Source: Loktanella sp. D2R18 (lineage in GTDB: Bacteria; Pseudomonadota; Alphaproteobacteria; Rhodobacterales; Rhodobacteraceae). Taken from it: 64,000 nucleotides of DNA. Location: the NCBI RefSeq assembly GCF_003318235.1, contig NZ_QOCG01000030.1, positions 248,001 to 312,000 of the forward strand. Reading direction: 5' to 3'. Below, in pieces: positions 46,383-56,338 of the stretch; positions within the stretch are counted from its first letter, which is position 1, and each line of letters begins with the position of its first letter. Below the pieces are notes generated by a model. The model saw nothing but the letters and a program-made list of their open reading frames with translations. It was not told where the DNA came from and made no database searches. The position numbers were made by a program, and so were the translations under genes.

Positions 46383-48405
46383 CTGACCCTGCCAACCCGC
46401 GCCCTTTCAGAAGCGCATCCACCCCCGGCAAACGCCCCCGAAACGCAATGTAAAGGTCTGCTGCGTCCACTGATCCGCCCGACGATAGCACGGTTTCTTC
46501 CAAACGCTTCGCCGTGTCCGGGTCAAACGGATCACCCGCCTCTTCGAACGCGTTAAACGCATCAGCGTCCATGACTTCGGACCACATGTAGCTATAGTAG
46601 CCGCTCGAGTAGCCGTCGCCTGCAAACACATGTGCAAAATGCGGGGTGGCGTGGCGCATGCGGATCGCGTGCGGCATGCCGATTTGTTCCAAAACCTGCG
46701 CCTGTTTTTGCATCGGGTCCGCTGGCGCGGGACCATTGTGAAACGCCAGATCTACCAGCGCCGAGGCCACATATTCCACTGTCTGAAACCCCATATCATA
46801 GGTCGCAGCGCCTAGCACGCGGTCCAACAAATCCTGCGGCATCGGCACACCCGTATCCGCATGGGTGGCAAACTCTGCAAGCACCTCTGGTACCTCCAGC
46901 CAATGCTCATATAGCTGGCTGGGCAGTTCCACAAAATCGCGGGCCACCGATGTGCCACTAATGCTTTCATAGGTCACATCTGAAAGCATTTGATGCAGCG
47001 CATGGCCAAATTCATGAAACAAGGTCCGCGCGTCATCATAGGACAACAACGCAGGTTTGCCGTCTTCTGGCTTGGCGAAGTTGCAGACGTTCACAACATG
47101 CGGGCGGATATCGCCGCCAATCCGCGTTTGCACCCGCATCGCCGAACACCACGCACCCGATCGTTTTGAGCCGCGCGCGAAATAGTCACCGATGAACACC
47201 GCGACATGCGCGCCGTCACGCGTGACCTCCCACATACGGACATCGGGATGATAGGTCGGCCCTTCAAGCGGCGCAAATTCCAACCCGAACAGCCGCGTCG
47301 CGCATGAAAATGCGGCTTCAATCATCCGGTCAAGTTGCAGATAGGGCTTAATTTCAGCCTCATCCAAATCATGCAGTTCCTTGCGGCGTTTTTCAGAATA
47401 ATAGCGCCAGTCCCAAGGCTCCAAAGGCCCCTCAAAACCATCAGCATGCAACATCTGTGTCAGCACTTTGGCGTCAGCTTCAGCAGCGGCTTTGGCCGGT
47501 GCCCAAACCTGCATCAAAAGATCGTTCACCGCAGCGGGCGTGCCAGCCATTTCGGTTTCCAGTTTGAAGTTGGCAAAATTATCATAGCCAAGCAGCTTCG
47601 CGCGTGTCTCGCGCAGCTTAAGCGTCTCAGCCGCCAGCGCCCGGTTATCGGTCTTGCCGCCGTTGGCGCCACGCGCGCCCCAAGCCTCATAGGCTTTTTC
47701 ACGCAGATCGCGCCGATCCGAGAACTGCAAAAACGGCACAATCAAGGACCGCGAAAGGGTCACAACGGGACCGCCCGCCTCTTTTTCGACACCTGCGGCA
47801 TTGGCCGTCGCGATCACAAAATCAGGCAGGCCAGCCAAATCATCGGGCCCCAACAGCAAGAACCAGCTGCGTTCATCTGCCAAGAGGTTTTGCATGAAAT
47901 CCGTGCCCAAGACAGAAAGCCGCGACTTGGCATCGCGCAGCGCGGCGGCATCTTCGCCAGTCAATTGCGCACCCGCACGCACAAATCCGCGACGGGTCAG
48001 CATCAAAACGCGCTGCTGCTCATCCGTTAGCGCAAGCGTCTCGCGTTGATCCCACAAGGTTTCCACCCGTGCGAAAAGCGCGGTATTCTCGGAAACTTCA
48101 GAGGCGTATGCGCTCAGCTTTGGTGCAAATTCACGCTGCAATTCTTCGCGCGCGGCATTGCTGTCTGCCCCTGCCAGCGCATAAAACGCACCCAACACGC
48201 GACCCAGCAATTCATCAGCCGTTTCCAATGCGGTAATCGTGTTGTCGAAGGTCGGCCTGTCGGTATTTTCCGCACTTGCTGCGATATTGGCGCGCGATTG
48301 GCTTAGGGCCACATCAACGGCGGGAGCAAAATCGGCGTCAGAAATTTGGTCAAACGGGGGCAAGCCAAACGGGGTATCCCAATTGCTCAGCAGCGGGTTG
48401 GTCAT
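46378..48405 (-). CDS. M3 family metallopeptidase (oligopeptidase A / Dcp type)
   Basis: A 675-residue cytosolic zinc peptidase degrading oligopeptides. The metal site is LFHEFGHALHQML (HExGH) near residue 462, with the second ligand region downstream (about residue 490), and the closing C-terminal SGYYSYMWSEVMDADAF typical for thimet-like enzymes. It resembles peptidyl-dipeptidase Dcp and oligopeptidase A; I cannot decide. It starts MTNPLLSNWDTPFGLPPFDQ. The stop lies in a copy of the dispersed palindrome. Confidence 0.92.
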   Translation of the reverse strand: MTNPLLSNWDTPFGLPPFDQISDADFAPAVDVALSQSRANIAASAENTDRPTFDNTITALETADELLGRVLGAFYALAGADSNAAREELQREFAPKLSAYASEVSENTALFARVETLWDQRETLALTDEQQRVLMLTRRGFVRAGAQLTGEDAAALRDAKSRLSVLGTDFMQNLLADERSWFLLLGPDDLAGLPDFVIATANAAGVEKEAGGPVVTLSRSLIVPFLQFSDRRDLREKAYEAWGARGANGGKTDNRALAAETLKLRETRAKLLGYDNFANFKLETEMAGTPAAVNDLLMQVWAPAKAAAEADAKVLTQMLHADGFEGPLEPWDWRYYSEKRRKELHDLDEAEIKPYLQLDRMIEAAFSCATRLFGLEFAPLEGPTYHPDVRMWEVTRDGAHVAVFIGDYFARGSKRSGAWCSAMRVQTRIGGDIRPHVVNVCNFAKPEDGKPALLSYDDARTLFHEFGHALHQMLSDVTYESISGTSVARDFVELPSQLYEHWLEVPEVLAEFATHADTGVPMPQDLLDRVLGAATYDMGFQTVEYVASALVDLAFHNGPAPADPMQKQAQVLEQIGMPHAIRMRHATPHFAHVFAGDGYSSGYYSYMWSEVMDADAFNAFEEAGDPFDPDTAKRLEETVLSSGGSVDAADLYIAFRGRLPGVDALLKGRGLAGSA

Positions 48406-48447
48406 GGTGATCTCCTTTACCGGATAGATATGCTGTGCAGCACATAA

Positions 48448-49239
48448 TTACGAGCGGTGGCGCATACGTTTTTCAAATCGGCGCAGCGCAATCGATAGGC
48501 TGATTGTCATCGTCAGATAGACCAGCGCAACAACGTTATAAGTTTCGAAATAGCGGAAATTCCCCGCCGCAGTGACCTTGCCCAATTGTGTCACATCGGT
48601 CACGCCCAGCACAGAGACAAGGCTCGAATCCTTGAGCATCGCGACAAAATCATTGCCAAGCGGGGGAAGGATTGTGCGCAAGGCCTGCGGGAATACGATA
48701 TGCCGGAACCGCTGCCAGCGGTTCATACCAAGTGCCTCTGCGGCCTCAATTTGTCCGATATCAACGGATTGCAGCCCGGCGCGAAAAACCTCGGCCAAGA
48801 ACGACGCATAGGCCAGTGTCAGCGCAATAATCGCGCGCCAGAGCAGCGAAAAATCACGCGTGCGGATCGGGTCAGCCCCGATGATCTCAGCCACCCAATT
48901 CCACGCCATCACCAACCCCGGCGCCAGAACAAAGGCCACGTAAAGTAGCAGCACAATAATCGGCACGCCGCGCATAATTTCGATATAAAACCGTGCAATC
49001 TGGCGCAAGATGATTGACCGCGACAAGGCCGCAAGCGCCAGCGCAAGCCCCAGCAAACAGGCCATCGCATAGGCGATCAACGTGACATAGACCGTCACCC
49101 AAATCCCTTTACGCAATGTATTCAGCACCTTGGAATAGGTGTCATCCGTAAAGACCTGCCAAAACAAGTAAAGGCCGATCGCGATCACCGCGACCAGCCA
49201 GTAAGGAAAGTCCGCTTTGCCCGTATTTTGAGACTGCAA
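48448..49239 (-). CDS. Amino-acid ABC transporter permease
   Basis: A 263-residue His/Glu/Gln-type permease with five or six membrane helices. The EAA loop IEAAEALGMNRWQRFRHIVF near residue 170, followed by PQALRTILPPLGND, is the contact to the ATPase. It follows the binding-protein gene by 17 bases. No ATP-binding protein gene is present next to this pair, so an ATPase from elsewhere must be used. Confidence 0.92.
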   Translation of the reverse strand: MQSQNTGKADFPYWLVAVIAIGLYLFWQVFTDDTYSKVLNTLRKGIWVTVYVTLIAYAMACLLGLALALAALSRSIILRQIARFYIEIMRGVPIIVLLLYVAFVLAPGLVMAWNWVAEIIGADPIRTRDFSLLWRAIIALTLAYASFLAEVFRAGLQSVDIGQIEAAEALGMNRWQRFRHIVFPQALRTILPPLGNDFVAMLKDSSLVSVLGVTDVTQLGKVTAAGNFRYFETYNVVALVYLTMTISLSIALRRFEKRMRHRS

Positions 49240-49256
49240 CGCGAAAAAACCTGCGC

Positions 49257-50039
49257 TTATTCGCCAAGCTTATAGTCAAGGAACCAACGCGTATTGAGCG
49301 CATCGATTGTTCCGTCAGCCGCCATATCCGCAATTGCTGCGTTGATGGGGCCAACCAGATCAGAGCCTTTGGGAAAGATAAAACCAAAATCCTCGGTCCC
49401 TAGCTTTTCACCGATAATCTTCAGCCCACCGTCAGAGGCTTCGACATAGCCGTTCCCAGCGGTGCCATCCGTCAAGACCAAATCCACATCGCCAACGCGC
49501 AAGGCTTGCACTGTCGCACCAAAGGTTTCCATCAGCTGAATACGCGGGTTGGCTTCATTGCCGTCCAGCACATCGTAAACACCGACATAAAACGGCGTCG
49601 TGCCGGGTTGTGCGGCCATCAAAAGATCATCATCAGCGGCAAAGCCCGCGGCATCGTCGAACCGATCCTCATCACCACGCACCAGCATCACCATTTCAGA
49701 GGTCATATAGCTGTCCGAAAAATCAACGATCTCGGCGCGGTCTTCGCGGATGGTGATCCCGGTCATGCCGATATCATATTGCGCGCCGGACACCGCTGGA
49801 ATCATCGCGTCCCAGCTGATGTTTTCATAGGTGATCGTGGCGTTCAGCCGTGCGGCGATCTCGGCCATCGCGTCATATTCCCAGCCAACCGCATTCCCGT
49901 CACCATCAATAAACTGCAGCGGCGGATAGGCATTTTCGGTCACAACCACGATCTCGCGGCCGCCAAGATCAGGCAGATGGCCATCCGCCAACGCCGTAGT
50001 TGCACAAATTGTGAAGGCAAGTGTCGCGAGCGTTTTCAT
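49257..50039 (-). CDS. Amino-acid ABC transporter substrate-binding protein
   Basis: A 260-residue periplasmic binding protein with a Sec signal ([20 protein letters not shown]). The SBP_bac_3 domain has [53 protein letters not shown], and ends with [12 protein letters not shown]. Ligands of this type are polar amino acids. Start at 50039. It stands between moeB and the permease. Confidence 0.93.
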   Translation of the reverse strand: MKTLATLAFTICATTALADGHLPDLGGREIVVVTENAYPPLQFIDGDGNAVGWEYDAMAEIAARLNATITYENISWDAMIPAVSGAQYDIGMTGITIREDRAEIVDFSDSYMTSEMVMLVRGDEDRFDDAAGFAADDDLLMAAQPGTTPFYVGVYDVLDGNEANPRIQLMETFGATVQALRVGDVDLVLTDGTAGNGYVEASDGGLKIIGEKLGTEDFGFIFPKGSDLVGPINAAIADMAADGTIDALNTRWFLDYKLGE

Positions 50040-50082
50040 TAGTGTCTCCAATCTGTTTGATTTGAAAAGCAGCCTAGGCCCG

Positions 50083-51138
50083 TCAGTCCGGGACCTGCAA
50101 GCCCTTGCCACCGCAAACAGCGCAATCCGCGCGCGGCTTAATCGCAATGATCCGCGTTTGCGCATAAAGCGCATCATAAATCAGCAACCGCCCAGCTAAT
50201 CCGTCGCCTGCGTCTGTGATTTCTTTGACCGCCTCAACGGCCATCATCGCGCCGATCACGCCGGGCAATGGGCCGATCACGCCAGCTTCGGCGCAACTTG
50301 GCACTAATGCAGGGTCGGGCGCGGTTGGGAATATGCATGCGTAGCAAGGCCCGCCCGCCGAAGGGTCATAAAGGCTGATCTGCCCTTCCCACTGCGTCAG
50401 TGCCGCCGCAATCAATGGCATACCCAGTGCCACGGCCGTACGGTTAACCAGATAGCGGGTGTCAAAATTATCGGTGCCATCCAAGATCAGATCGTAATCT
50501 GCGCACAGGTCGCGCGCCACGTCTTCGGTCAGGCGGCGGTTATAGGGGTTCACCGTGACAAACGGGTTTTGCGCGCGCATAGCCTCGGCGGCGGAATGTG
50601 CTTTGGGCATGCCGATGTTACGATCTTGGTGGATCACTTGGCGCTGCAAATTGGCATTTTCAACGAGGTCATCATCGATTACCCCGATTGTCCCGACACC
50701 GGCCGCAGCCAAATATTGCAGCGCAGGCGCGCCAAGCCCCCCTGCCCCAACAACCAAAACGCGGGCATCGCGCAACGCCTTTTGCCCCGGTCCGCCGACC
50801 TCGCGCAACATGATGTGGCGGGCGTAGCGGTTCAGTTCTGTTTCGGAAAAGCTGTCTGGGGTTTGCGCAACTGTGTCATGCCCCGGCGCACGCGCCTTTA
50901 ACCGGCCAAGCAAATTCCGATAACCTGCGACCATTACACCAAACACAACAAACAAAGCCCAAAACCGGGCGTCGCCGCCCGTGGCCATGCGCAGCGGATG
51001 ACCATCGGGCAAAAGGAGATGCACCATAATCACAGCGCTGATCAAAACCACCAGCATCACCCAGCGCACCCGCATCGGGGCACCCATCAGCGTTGTAATC
51101 GCCCAAAGCGCCAACGCCATTGAACCAACCATCATCAT
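50083..51138 (-). CDS. moeB: MoeB/ThiF-type sulfur-carrier adenylyltransferase with membrane anchor
   Basis: A 351-residue fusion of three N-terminal membrane helices (about residues 1-75) and a MoeB/ThiF/HesA E1-like domain. The E1 part has [16 protein letters not shown], the nucleotide loop [19 protein letters not shown], and [13 protein letters not shown]. Cys pairs CYACIF and CAVCGG ligate zinc. It adenylates MoaD- or ThiS-like proteins for molybdopterin or thiamine synthesis. The N-terminal helices are absent from the E. coli MoeB. It overlaps dut by 4 bases (ATGA). Confidence 0.87.
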   Translation of the reverse strand: MMMVGSMALALWAITTLMGAPMRVRWVMLVVLISAVIMVHLLLPDGHPLRMATGGDARFWALFVVFGVMVAGYRNLLGRLKARAPGHDTVAQTPDSFSETELNRYARHIMLREVGGPGQKALRDARVLVVGAGGLGAPALQYLAAAGVGTIGVIDDDLVENANLQRQVIHQDRNIGMPKAHSAAEAMRAQNPFVTVNPYNRRLTEDVARDLCADYDLILDGTDNFDTRYLVNRTAVALGMPLIAAALTQWEGQISLYDPSAGGPCYACIFPTAPDPALVPSCAEAGVIGPLPGVIGAMMAVEAVKEITDAGDGLAGRLLIYDALYAQTRIIAIKPRADCAVCGGKGLQVPD

Positions 51139-51590
51139 AGACCGGTTGACCCAAAACCACCGGACCCACGTGTGGTCAGGTCAAGCATTGCGACAGGTCT
51201 AAACTTTGACTGCACCACAGGGGCCACAACCATCTGCGCGATGCGCATGCCGTGTTGGATGGTGAAATAGTCTTGGCCCCAGTTGATCAAAATGATCCCA
51301 ACCGGCCCGCGATAATCACTATCAATCGTGCCGGGGCTGTTGACCAAGCCAATCCCATGTTTCAGCGCAAGACCTGATCGCGGCCTGATTTGCACCTCAA
51401 ACCCTTGGGGGATTGCCATGCGCAGCCCTGTCGGCACCAAAACGCGGCGTCCCGGCGGCAATTCAATCGCACGCTTATCAGCAAGGTTCGCACGCAGATC
51501 AGCCCCCGCAGCGCCGGGGGTTTCATAAGACGGCAGACCAAGACCGACATCGGCCCCTTCATCCCATTGGATTGCAATTTCAGGGGTCAC
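51135..51590 (-). CDS. dut: dUTP diphosphatase
   Basis: Dut hydrolyses dUTP to dUMP, keeping uracil out of DNA. The 151-residue trimeric enzyme has [20 protein letters not shown] (motif 2 and 3 region) with the catalytic Asp in GTIDSDYRG, and the C-terminal motif [10 protein letters not shown]. The GTG at 51590 overlaps the coaBC stop as GTGA. It belongs to the coaBC-dut-moeB group. Confidence 0.96.
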   Translation of the reverse strand: MTPEIAIQWDEGADVGLGLPSYETPGAAGADLRANLADKRAIELPPGRRVLVPTGLRMAIPQGFEVQIRPRSGLALKHGIGLVNSPGTIDSDYRGPVGIILINWGQDYFTIQHGMRIAQMVVAPVVQSKFRPVAMLDLTTRGSGGFGSTGL

Positions 51591-52780
51591 GTGATGGCCT
51601 TTGCGATACGGGCGGCAAGTGCGACGGCTGTTGCGTCTTTGGACATGCGCGGCCAATCCTCGGCACCGTCAGCAGTGATCAGGGTCACGTCGTTCTCGGA
51701 CCCACCCATAATGCCTGTCTCGGGGGAAACGTCATTGGCCAAAATCCAGTCGCAGCCCTTGCGCAGACGTTTGGCAGTCGCGTTGGCAATGACATCATCG
51801 GTTTCAGCGGCAAAGCCCACCACCAGTGCAGGACGGCCGGACTTGAGCTGCGACACGGTTGCCAAAATGTCGGGATTTTCCACGAACTCCAACGTTGGTA
51901 GTCCGGATTTGTCTTTCTTAATCTTACTGTCGCCCGCATTCGCCACATGCCAATCGGCCACGGCGGCGGCAAAAACGGCGGCATCGGCTGGGGCTGCGGC
52001 ATTGACGGCGTCCAGCATTTGTTTGGCCGTTTGCACGGCGATCACGTTGACGCCCACAGGCGGGGCGACATCGGCTGGACCTGTCACAAATGTCACGTCT
52101 GCGCCCAGCGCAACCAGCGCCTTTGCAATCGCGGTGCCTTGCGCGCCTGACGATCTGTTTGCGATATAACGCACGGGATCAATCGGTTCATGCGTTGGGC
52201 CGGAGGTGACAAGGATGTGTTTGCCGTTTAATGGGCCATCCGACAAGGCCGCATCAATCGCCGCAATAATCGCAGGGGTTTCGGCCAAGCGGCCCGGTCC
52301 AAATTCACCGCAGGCCATTGCGCCATCGTCCGGGCCGACAACCAAAACACCGTCATCTTTCAGCGTCGTCAAATTGCGCTGCGTCGCAGGGTGATTCCAC
52401 ATACGCACATTCATTGATGGTGCAATCAACACGCGTTTATCGGTGGCGAGCAACAACGTCGATGCCAGATCATTCGCCAATCCGTGCGTCATCTTCGCCA
52501 TCAGATCCGCCGTGGCCGGGGCGACGACAATCAAATCTGCCGCGCGCGACAGTTCGATATGGCCCATTTCGGCCTCGTCGGTCAGATCGAACAGGTCTTG
52601 ATACACCTTGCTTGCCGATAGGGCCGAAAGGCTGAGCGGGGTTACAAATTCAGCCCCGGCTTTGGTCAACACCGGGGTCACATGCGCGCCTTGCTCGCGT
52701 AATCTGCGCAGTAAATCTAACGCCTTAAAAGCCGCGACACCGCCGCCAACGATGAGCAAGATATGTTTGTCCGCCAGCAT
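51587..52780 (-). CDS. coaBC: Phosphopantothenoylcysteine decarboxylase/synthetase
   Basis: This 397-residue bifunctional enzyme makes 4'-phosphopantetheine in CoA synthesis. The N-terminal CoaC flavoprotein has [16 protein letters not shown] and the [16 protein letters not shown] motif; the C-terminal CoaB half has [20 protein letters not shown] and a second Rossmann part. It starts [15 protein letters not shown]. It is first in a run that continues into dut and moeB with overlaps. Confidence 0.97.
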   Translation of the reverse strand: MLADKHILLIVGGGVAAFKALDLLRRLREQGAHVTPVLTKAGAEFVTPLSLSALSASKVYQDLFDLTDEAEMGHIELSRAADLIVVAPATADLMAKMTHGLANDLASTLLLATDKRVLIAPSMNVRMWNHPATQRNLTTLKDDGVLVVGPDDGAMACGEFGPGRLAETPAIIAAIDAALSDGPLNGKHILVTSGPTHEPIDPVRYIANRSSGAQGTAIAKALVALGADVTFVTGPADVAPPVGVNVIAVQTAKQMLDAVNAAAPADAAVFAAAVADWHVANAGDSKIKKDKSGLPTLEFVENPDILATVSQLKSGRPALVVGFAAETDDVIANATAKRLRKGCDWILANDVSPETGIMGGSENDVTLITADGAEDWPRMSKDATAVALAARIAKAIT

Positions 52781-52927
52781 GACACGTCTCCGATACCATA
52801 TATGGTGCGAACTTAGGTTAGTTCAAAGCCATGCACAATGACGCGCCCGCATCGTCATAAACCCGTGCGTACGGATACATAACCGTGCTAGGGCGGTGAC
52901 GATACGGATCGACAAAGGTGCATAGCG

Positions 52928-53449
52928 ATGTTGCCCAAACTTACACTTGTTCTTGGCGGTGCCGCCTCTGGCAAATCGGCATTTGCCGAAAGCCTTGTGC
53001 AGGACGCAGGGCTGCGGCAAATCTATGTCGCGACGGCGCAGGTCTATGATGATGAAATGGCGCAAAAGGTCGTGAAACACCGTGACCAACGTGGGAGCAA
53101 CTGGACCACCATCGAAGAACCCATTGCGGTCGCGGATGCGCTGAGCACGGCAACCGAAGACGCAATTGTCTTGATCGATTGCGCAACGCTTTGGCTCACT
53201 AATCTGATCCTTGGGGATCATGACGTCGCACAGCAAACACGCGCGTTATTGGACGCGATCGATGCTTGCCCGGCGCCGATTGTCATTGTCTCAAACGAAG
53301 TCGGCCAAGGAATCGTTCCCGACAATGCCCTGTCACGCCAATTCCGCAATGCCCAAGGACGGCTAAACCAAGATATCGCCGCCAAGGCGGGGCTTGTCGT
53401 CGCAGTCATGGCAGGCCTCCCACTTGCGCTCAAAGGGCAATTGCCGTGA
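52928..53449 (+). CDS. cobU: Adenosylcobinamide kinase / guanylyltransferase
   Basis: CobU (CobP) phosphorylates adenosylcobinamide and attaches GMP in the lower-ligand assembly of cobalamin. The 173-residue protein has the P-loop LGGAASGKSAFAESL near the N-terminus, the HRDQRGSNWTTIEEP with the His that carries GMP, and SNEVGQGIVPDN. AAAGGTG lies before the start at 52928. It overlaps the following phosphatase gene as GTGA. Confidence 0.95.
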   Translation: MLPKLTLVLGGAASGKSAFAESLVQDAGLRQIYVATAQVYDDEMAQKVVKHRDQRGSNWTTIEEPIAVADALSTATEDAIVLIDCATLWLTNLILGDHDVAQQTRALLDAIDACPAPIVIVSNEVGQGIVPDNALSRQFRNAQGRLNQDIAAKAGLVVAVMAGLPLALKGQLP

Positions 53450-54024
53450 CCCGGTTTTGGTGGGTGCGCCATGGGCCAACCCACGAGAAGAACTTTGTCG
53501 GCTGGCGCGATGTGCCTGCTGACCTATCAGACCACGCCCGCATCGCACGCGTCGCAGATCATCTACCGGCAAGCGCCGTGGTTGTATCTTCGGATTTAAT
53601 CCGCGCGTCCGCCACCGCTGACGCCATTGCGCGGAACCGCACCCGATTGCCGGACCATCCTGACTTACGCGAATTCAACTTTGGTGCATGGGACGGGATG
53701 CATTTTTCCGAGGTCGCAGACCGCGATCCGATCCTCAGCCGCGCATTTTGGGAAACCCCTGGCGATTTATGCGCCCCCGACGGCGAAAGCTGGAACGCAG
53801 TCGCTGCGCGCGTGAATGCCGTAGTCGATGATCTAATCGCCAGCCATGCGGACCAAGATATTATCCTGACGGCCCATATGGGCGTGATCATGACGCAAAT
53901 CCAACGCGCCAGCGGCAGCACCGCCTATCAGGCGATGGGGCATCACATTGATAACCTGTCGATCACGGGCATGTCGTATGGGCCGCAGGGTTGGGCGCTT
54001 GGACCGATTAATCACATTGCGTGA
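53446..54024 (+). CDS. Histidine phosphatase, possible alpha-ribazole phosphatase
   Basis: A 192-residue histidine phosphatase superfamily protein. RHGPTHEKN carries the catalytic His of the RHG motif, EFNFGAWDGMHF follows, and the second His is in LTAHMGVIM. It starts with GTG at 53446 overlapping the cobU stop. Coupled with cobU, it may be CobC (alpha-ribazole-phosphate phosphatase), completing cobalamin. This is an inference from the position. Confidence 0.85.
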   Translation: MTRFWWVRHGPTHEKNFVGWRDVPADLSDHARIARVADHLPASAVVVSSDLIRASATADAIARNRTRLPDHPDLREFNFGAWDGMHFSEVADRDPILSRAFWETPGDLCAPDGESWNAVAARVNAVVDDLIASHADQDIILTAHMGVIMTQIQRASGSTAYQAMGHHIDNLSITGMSYGPQGWALGPINHIA

Positions 54025-54082
54025 TGGGGTGCGTCACATATTGTCGTTTTGCGAAATGGCTATGACCGGCTAACGTCGCGCT

Positions 54083-54772
54083 ATGACATATCAACTATAC
54101 ATCGGTGATCGCACCTTTAGCAGTTGGTCGCTTCGCGGCTGGCTCATGCTCGAAAAATTCGGGCTGGATTATAACACCAATATCGTCGGGCTTTATGCTG
54201 GTACTTACCGCGAAGAACTGGCGCATCTTGCGCCGGCGCGCACGGTGCCTGCGTTGCAGACCCCAGAAGGCTATGTGCTGACGGATAGCTTGGCGATGGG
54301 CGAAACGCTGGTTGAGCGGCACCCAGACGTAAACCTGTACCCGCGCGATGGGGCGGCGCGTGCATTGGCACGCACTATTACCCATGAAATGCATTCCGGG
54401 TTTATGGCCCTGCGCGATGCTTGCCCCAATATGATTACGCATGTTTGGAACGGTTTTGAACCATCCGATGCAGTTCTCGCTGACATTGCACGTGTCGAAG
54501 AGCTTTGGGCGCTCGCGCGGTCACGGCACGGACAAAATGGACCTTGGCTATTCGGCGAATATTCACTGGCTGATGTATTCTATGCGCCCGTCGCACTCCG
54601 GATCACGACCTATGACTTACCTGCGAGCGCTGCCGCACAAGCCTATATTGACGCCCATCTGTCTGATCCCGCGTTTTTGGCATGGCGTGAAGCCTCAAAA
54701 TCCGAATCCTACGAACCCTGGCCTTACCCGATGGATTTGGGACGCAAACCTTGGCCCGGCGACGAATCTTAA
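54083..54772 (+). CDS. Glutathione S-transferase family protein
   Basis: A 229-residue GST. The N-terminal thioredoxin fold has DRTFSSWSLRGWLML with the Ser/Arg near the glutathione thiol, and VPALQTPEGYVLTDSLAM binds the gamma-Glu. The C-terminal helical domain begins near residue 85. It conjugates or reduces electrophiles; the substrate cannot be told. It stands alone in a plus-strand run. Confidence 0.9.
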   Translation: MTYQLYIGDRTFSSWSLRGWLMLEKFGLDYNTNIVGLYAGTYREELAHLAPARTVPALQTPEGYVLTDSLAMGETLVERHPDVNLYPRDGAARALARTITHEMHSGFMALRDACPNMITHVWNGFEPSDAVLADIARVEELWALARSRHGQNGPWLFGEYSLADVFYAPVALRITTYDLPASAAAQAYIDAHLSDPAFLAWREASKSESYEPWPYPMDLGRKPWPGDES

Positions 54773-54823
54773 CCATTCGTAAACCACGACCACGTAACCG
54801 TTAACCAAAAGCGGAGCGTGGTC

Positions 54824-56338
54824 ATGGTCGCACAGGCCTATACAGTAGCATTTGAAGGGATCGATGCCCGGTTGGTCGAGGTGCAATGCGCCGTCAGCCC
54901 GGGCATTCCAGCATTTTCAATCGTTGGACTGCCCGACAAAGCCGTGTCAGAGGCCCGTGAACGGGTGCGGGCGGCCCTAACGGCCATGGCAATCGCCCTG
55001 CCATCCAAACGGATCACCGTGAACCTATCGCCCGCCGACCTGCCCAAAGAAGGATCGCATTTCGATCTGCCCATCGCTTTGGCATTGCTTGCCGCGCTCG
55101 AAATCATCCCGTCGGATCAAGCGGCCCAAACCGTGGCCTTGGGCGAACTATCGCTTGATGGAACACTCGTGCCCGTGGTTGGCGCGTTGCCCGCAGCGAT
55201 GGCCGCCGCCGAAGACGACCGGACGCTTTTATGCCCGTGCGCCTGCGGACCGGAGGCCGCTTGGGTCGGGGCCGCAAATGTGATCGCGCCGCGTACATTG
55301 GCCGATGTGGTCCGGCATTTCACCGGGCAATCGGTGCTTGCACCCTCTGAACCCGGCGAAGTGAACCGCCCCGCAAACATGCGTGACCTGTCAGAGGTCA
55401 AAGGCCAAGAGCGCGCCAAACGCGCGCTTGAAATTGCAGCAGCCGGGCGCCACCATCTGATCATGGTAGGGTCGCCCGGATCAGGAAAATCCATGCTCGC
55501 CGCGCGCATTCCGGGTATTCTACCGCCGCTTACCCCCGTCGAAGCCCTAGAGACATCGATGATCCATTCGCTTTCAGGCCTGTTGGACGAAGGCGGAATT
55601 AACCGCGAATGCCCGTTCCGCGAACCCCATCACACCGCATCCATGGCCGCAATCGTCGGGGGCGGGCGCACGGCCAAACCCGGTGAAATCAGCCTTGCCC
55701 ATAACGGCGTTTTGTTCATGGATGAATTCCCCGAATTTGCGCGCACCGTACTCGAAACGTTGCGCCAGCCAATTGAAACAGGCGAAGTGGTCGTGGCCCG
55801 CGCCAATGCGCATGTGCGTTACCCCTGCCGGTTTATGCTCGTCGCGGCTGCGAACCCCTGCAAATGCGGATACCTGTCTGACCCCGCCCGCGCCTGCACG
55901 CGGGTGCCGCTATGTGGCGATGACTATTTGGGGCGGATATCGGGGCCGTTGATGGACCGGTTTGATCTACGGATCGAAGTCCCGCCCGTCGCGTTCACTG
56001 ACCTCGATTTACCTCAAGATGGCGATAGTTCCGAAACCATCGCCGCACGCGTGGCAGCGGCGCGCGACGTGCAATCAGCGCGGTTTTCGGGGCATAGCAA
56101 AATGCGCGTGAACGCTGACGCCGAAGGAAGCGTGCTTGAAGAAATCGCAACCCCGGACGCTGACGGGCGCGATTTGTTGCTCAAAGTCGCAGAACGGTTT
56201 GGTCTATCTGCGCGCGGCTACCACCGGGTGCTGCGGGTCGCGCGCACCATCGCCGATTTGGATGGATCAAGCGAGGTACGCAAACCCCATGTGGCCGAGG
56301 CGGTCAGTTACCGGCTGTCGCTCTCGAATGAAGCCTGA
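54824..56338 (+). CDS. comM: YifB/ComM family Mg-chelatase-like AAA ATPase
   Basis: A 504-residue protein with an N-terminal Lon-like domain (VVGALPAAMAAAE region) and a Mg-chelatase AAA core. Walker A is VGSPGSGKSML, Walker B is LFMDEFPEF, and the sensor region has RYPCRFMLVAAANPCKCGY. ComM is a branch-migration helicase helping natural transformation in other bacteria; in this one the role is likely related. The ATG at 54824 is preferred; a GTG two codons upstream exists. It overlaps the convergent hydrolase by 31 bases. Confidence 0.94.
   Translation: MVAQAYTVAFEGIDARLVEVQCAVSPGIPAFSIVGLPDKAVSEARERVRAALTAMAIALPSKRITVNLSPADLPKEGSHFDLPIALALLAALEIIPSDQAAQTVALGELSLDGTLVPVVGALPAAMAAAEDDRTLLCPCACGPEAAWVGAANVIAPRTLADVVRHFTGQSVLAPSEPGEVNRPANMRDLSEVKGQERAKRALEIAAAGRHHLIMVGSPGSGKSMLAARIPGILPPLTPVEALETSMIHSLSGLLDEGGINRECPFREPHHTASMAAIVGGGRTAKPGEISLAHNGVLFMDEFPEFARTVLETLRQPIETGEVVVARANAHVRYPCRFMLVAAANPCKCGYLSDPARACTRVPLCGDDYLGRISGPLMDRFDLRIEVPPVAFTDLDLPQDGDSSETIAARVAAARDVQSARFSGHSKMRVNADAEGSVLEEIATPDADGRDLLLKVAERFGLSARGYHRVLRVARTIADLDGSSEVRKPHVAEAVSYRLSLSNEA

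Noticed and set aside
52781..52927. Cobalamin riboswitch before cobU
   Set aside because: The 147-base region is too short and lacks the B12-box sequence.
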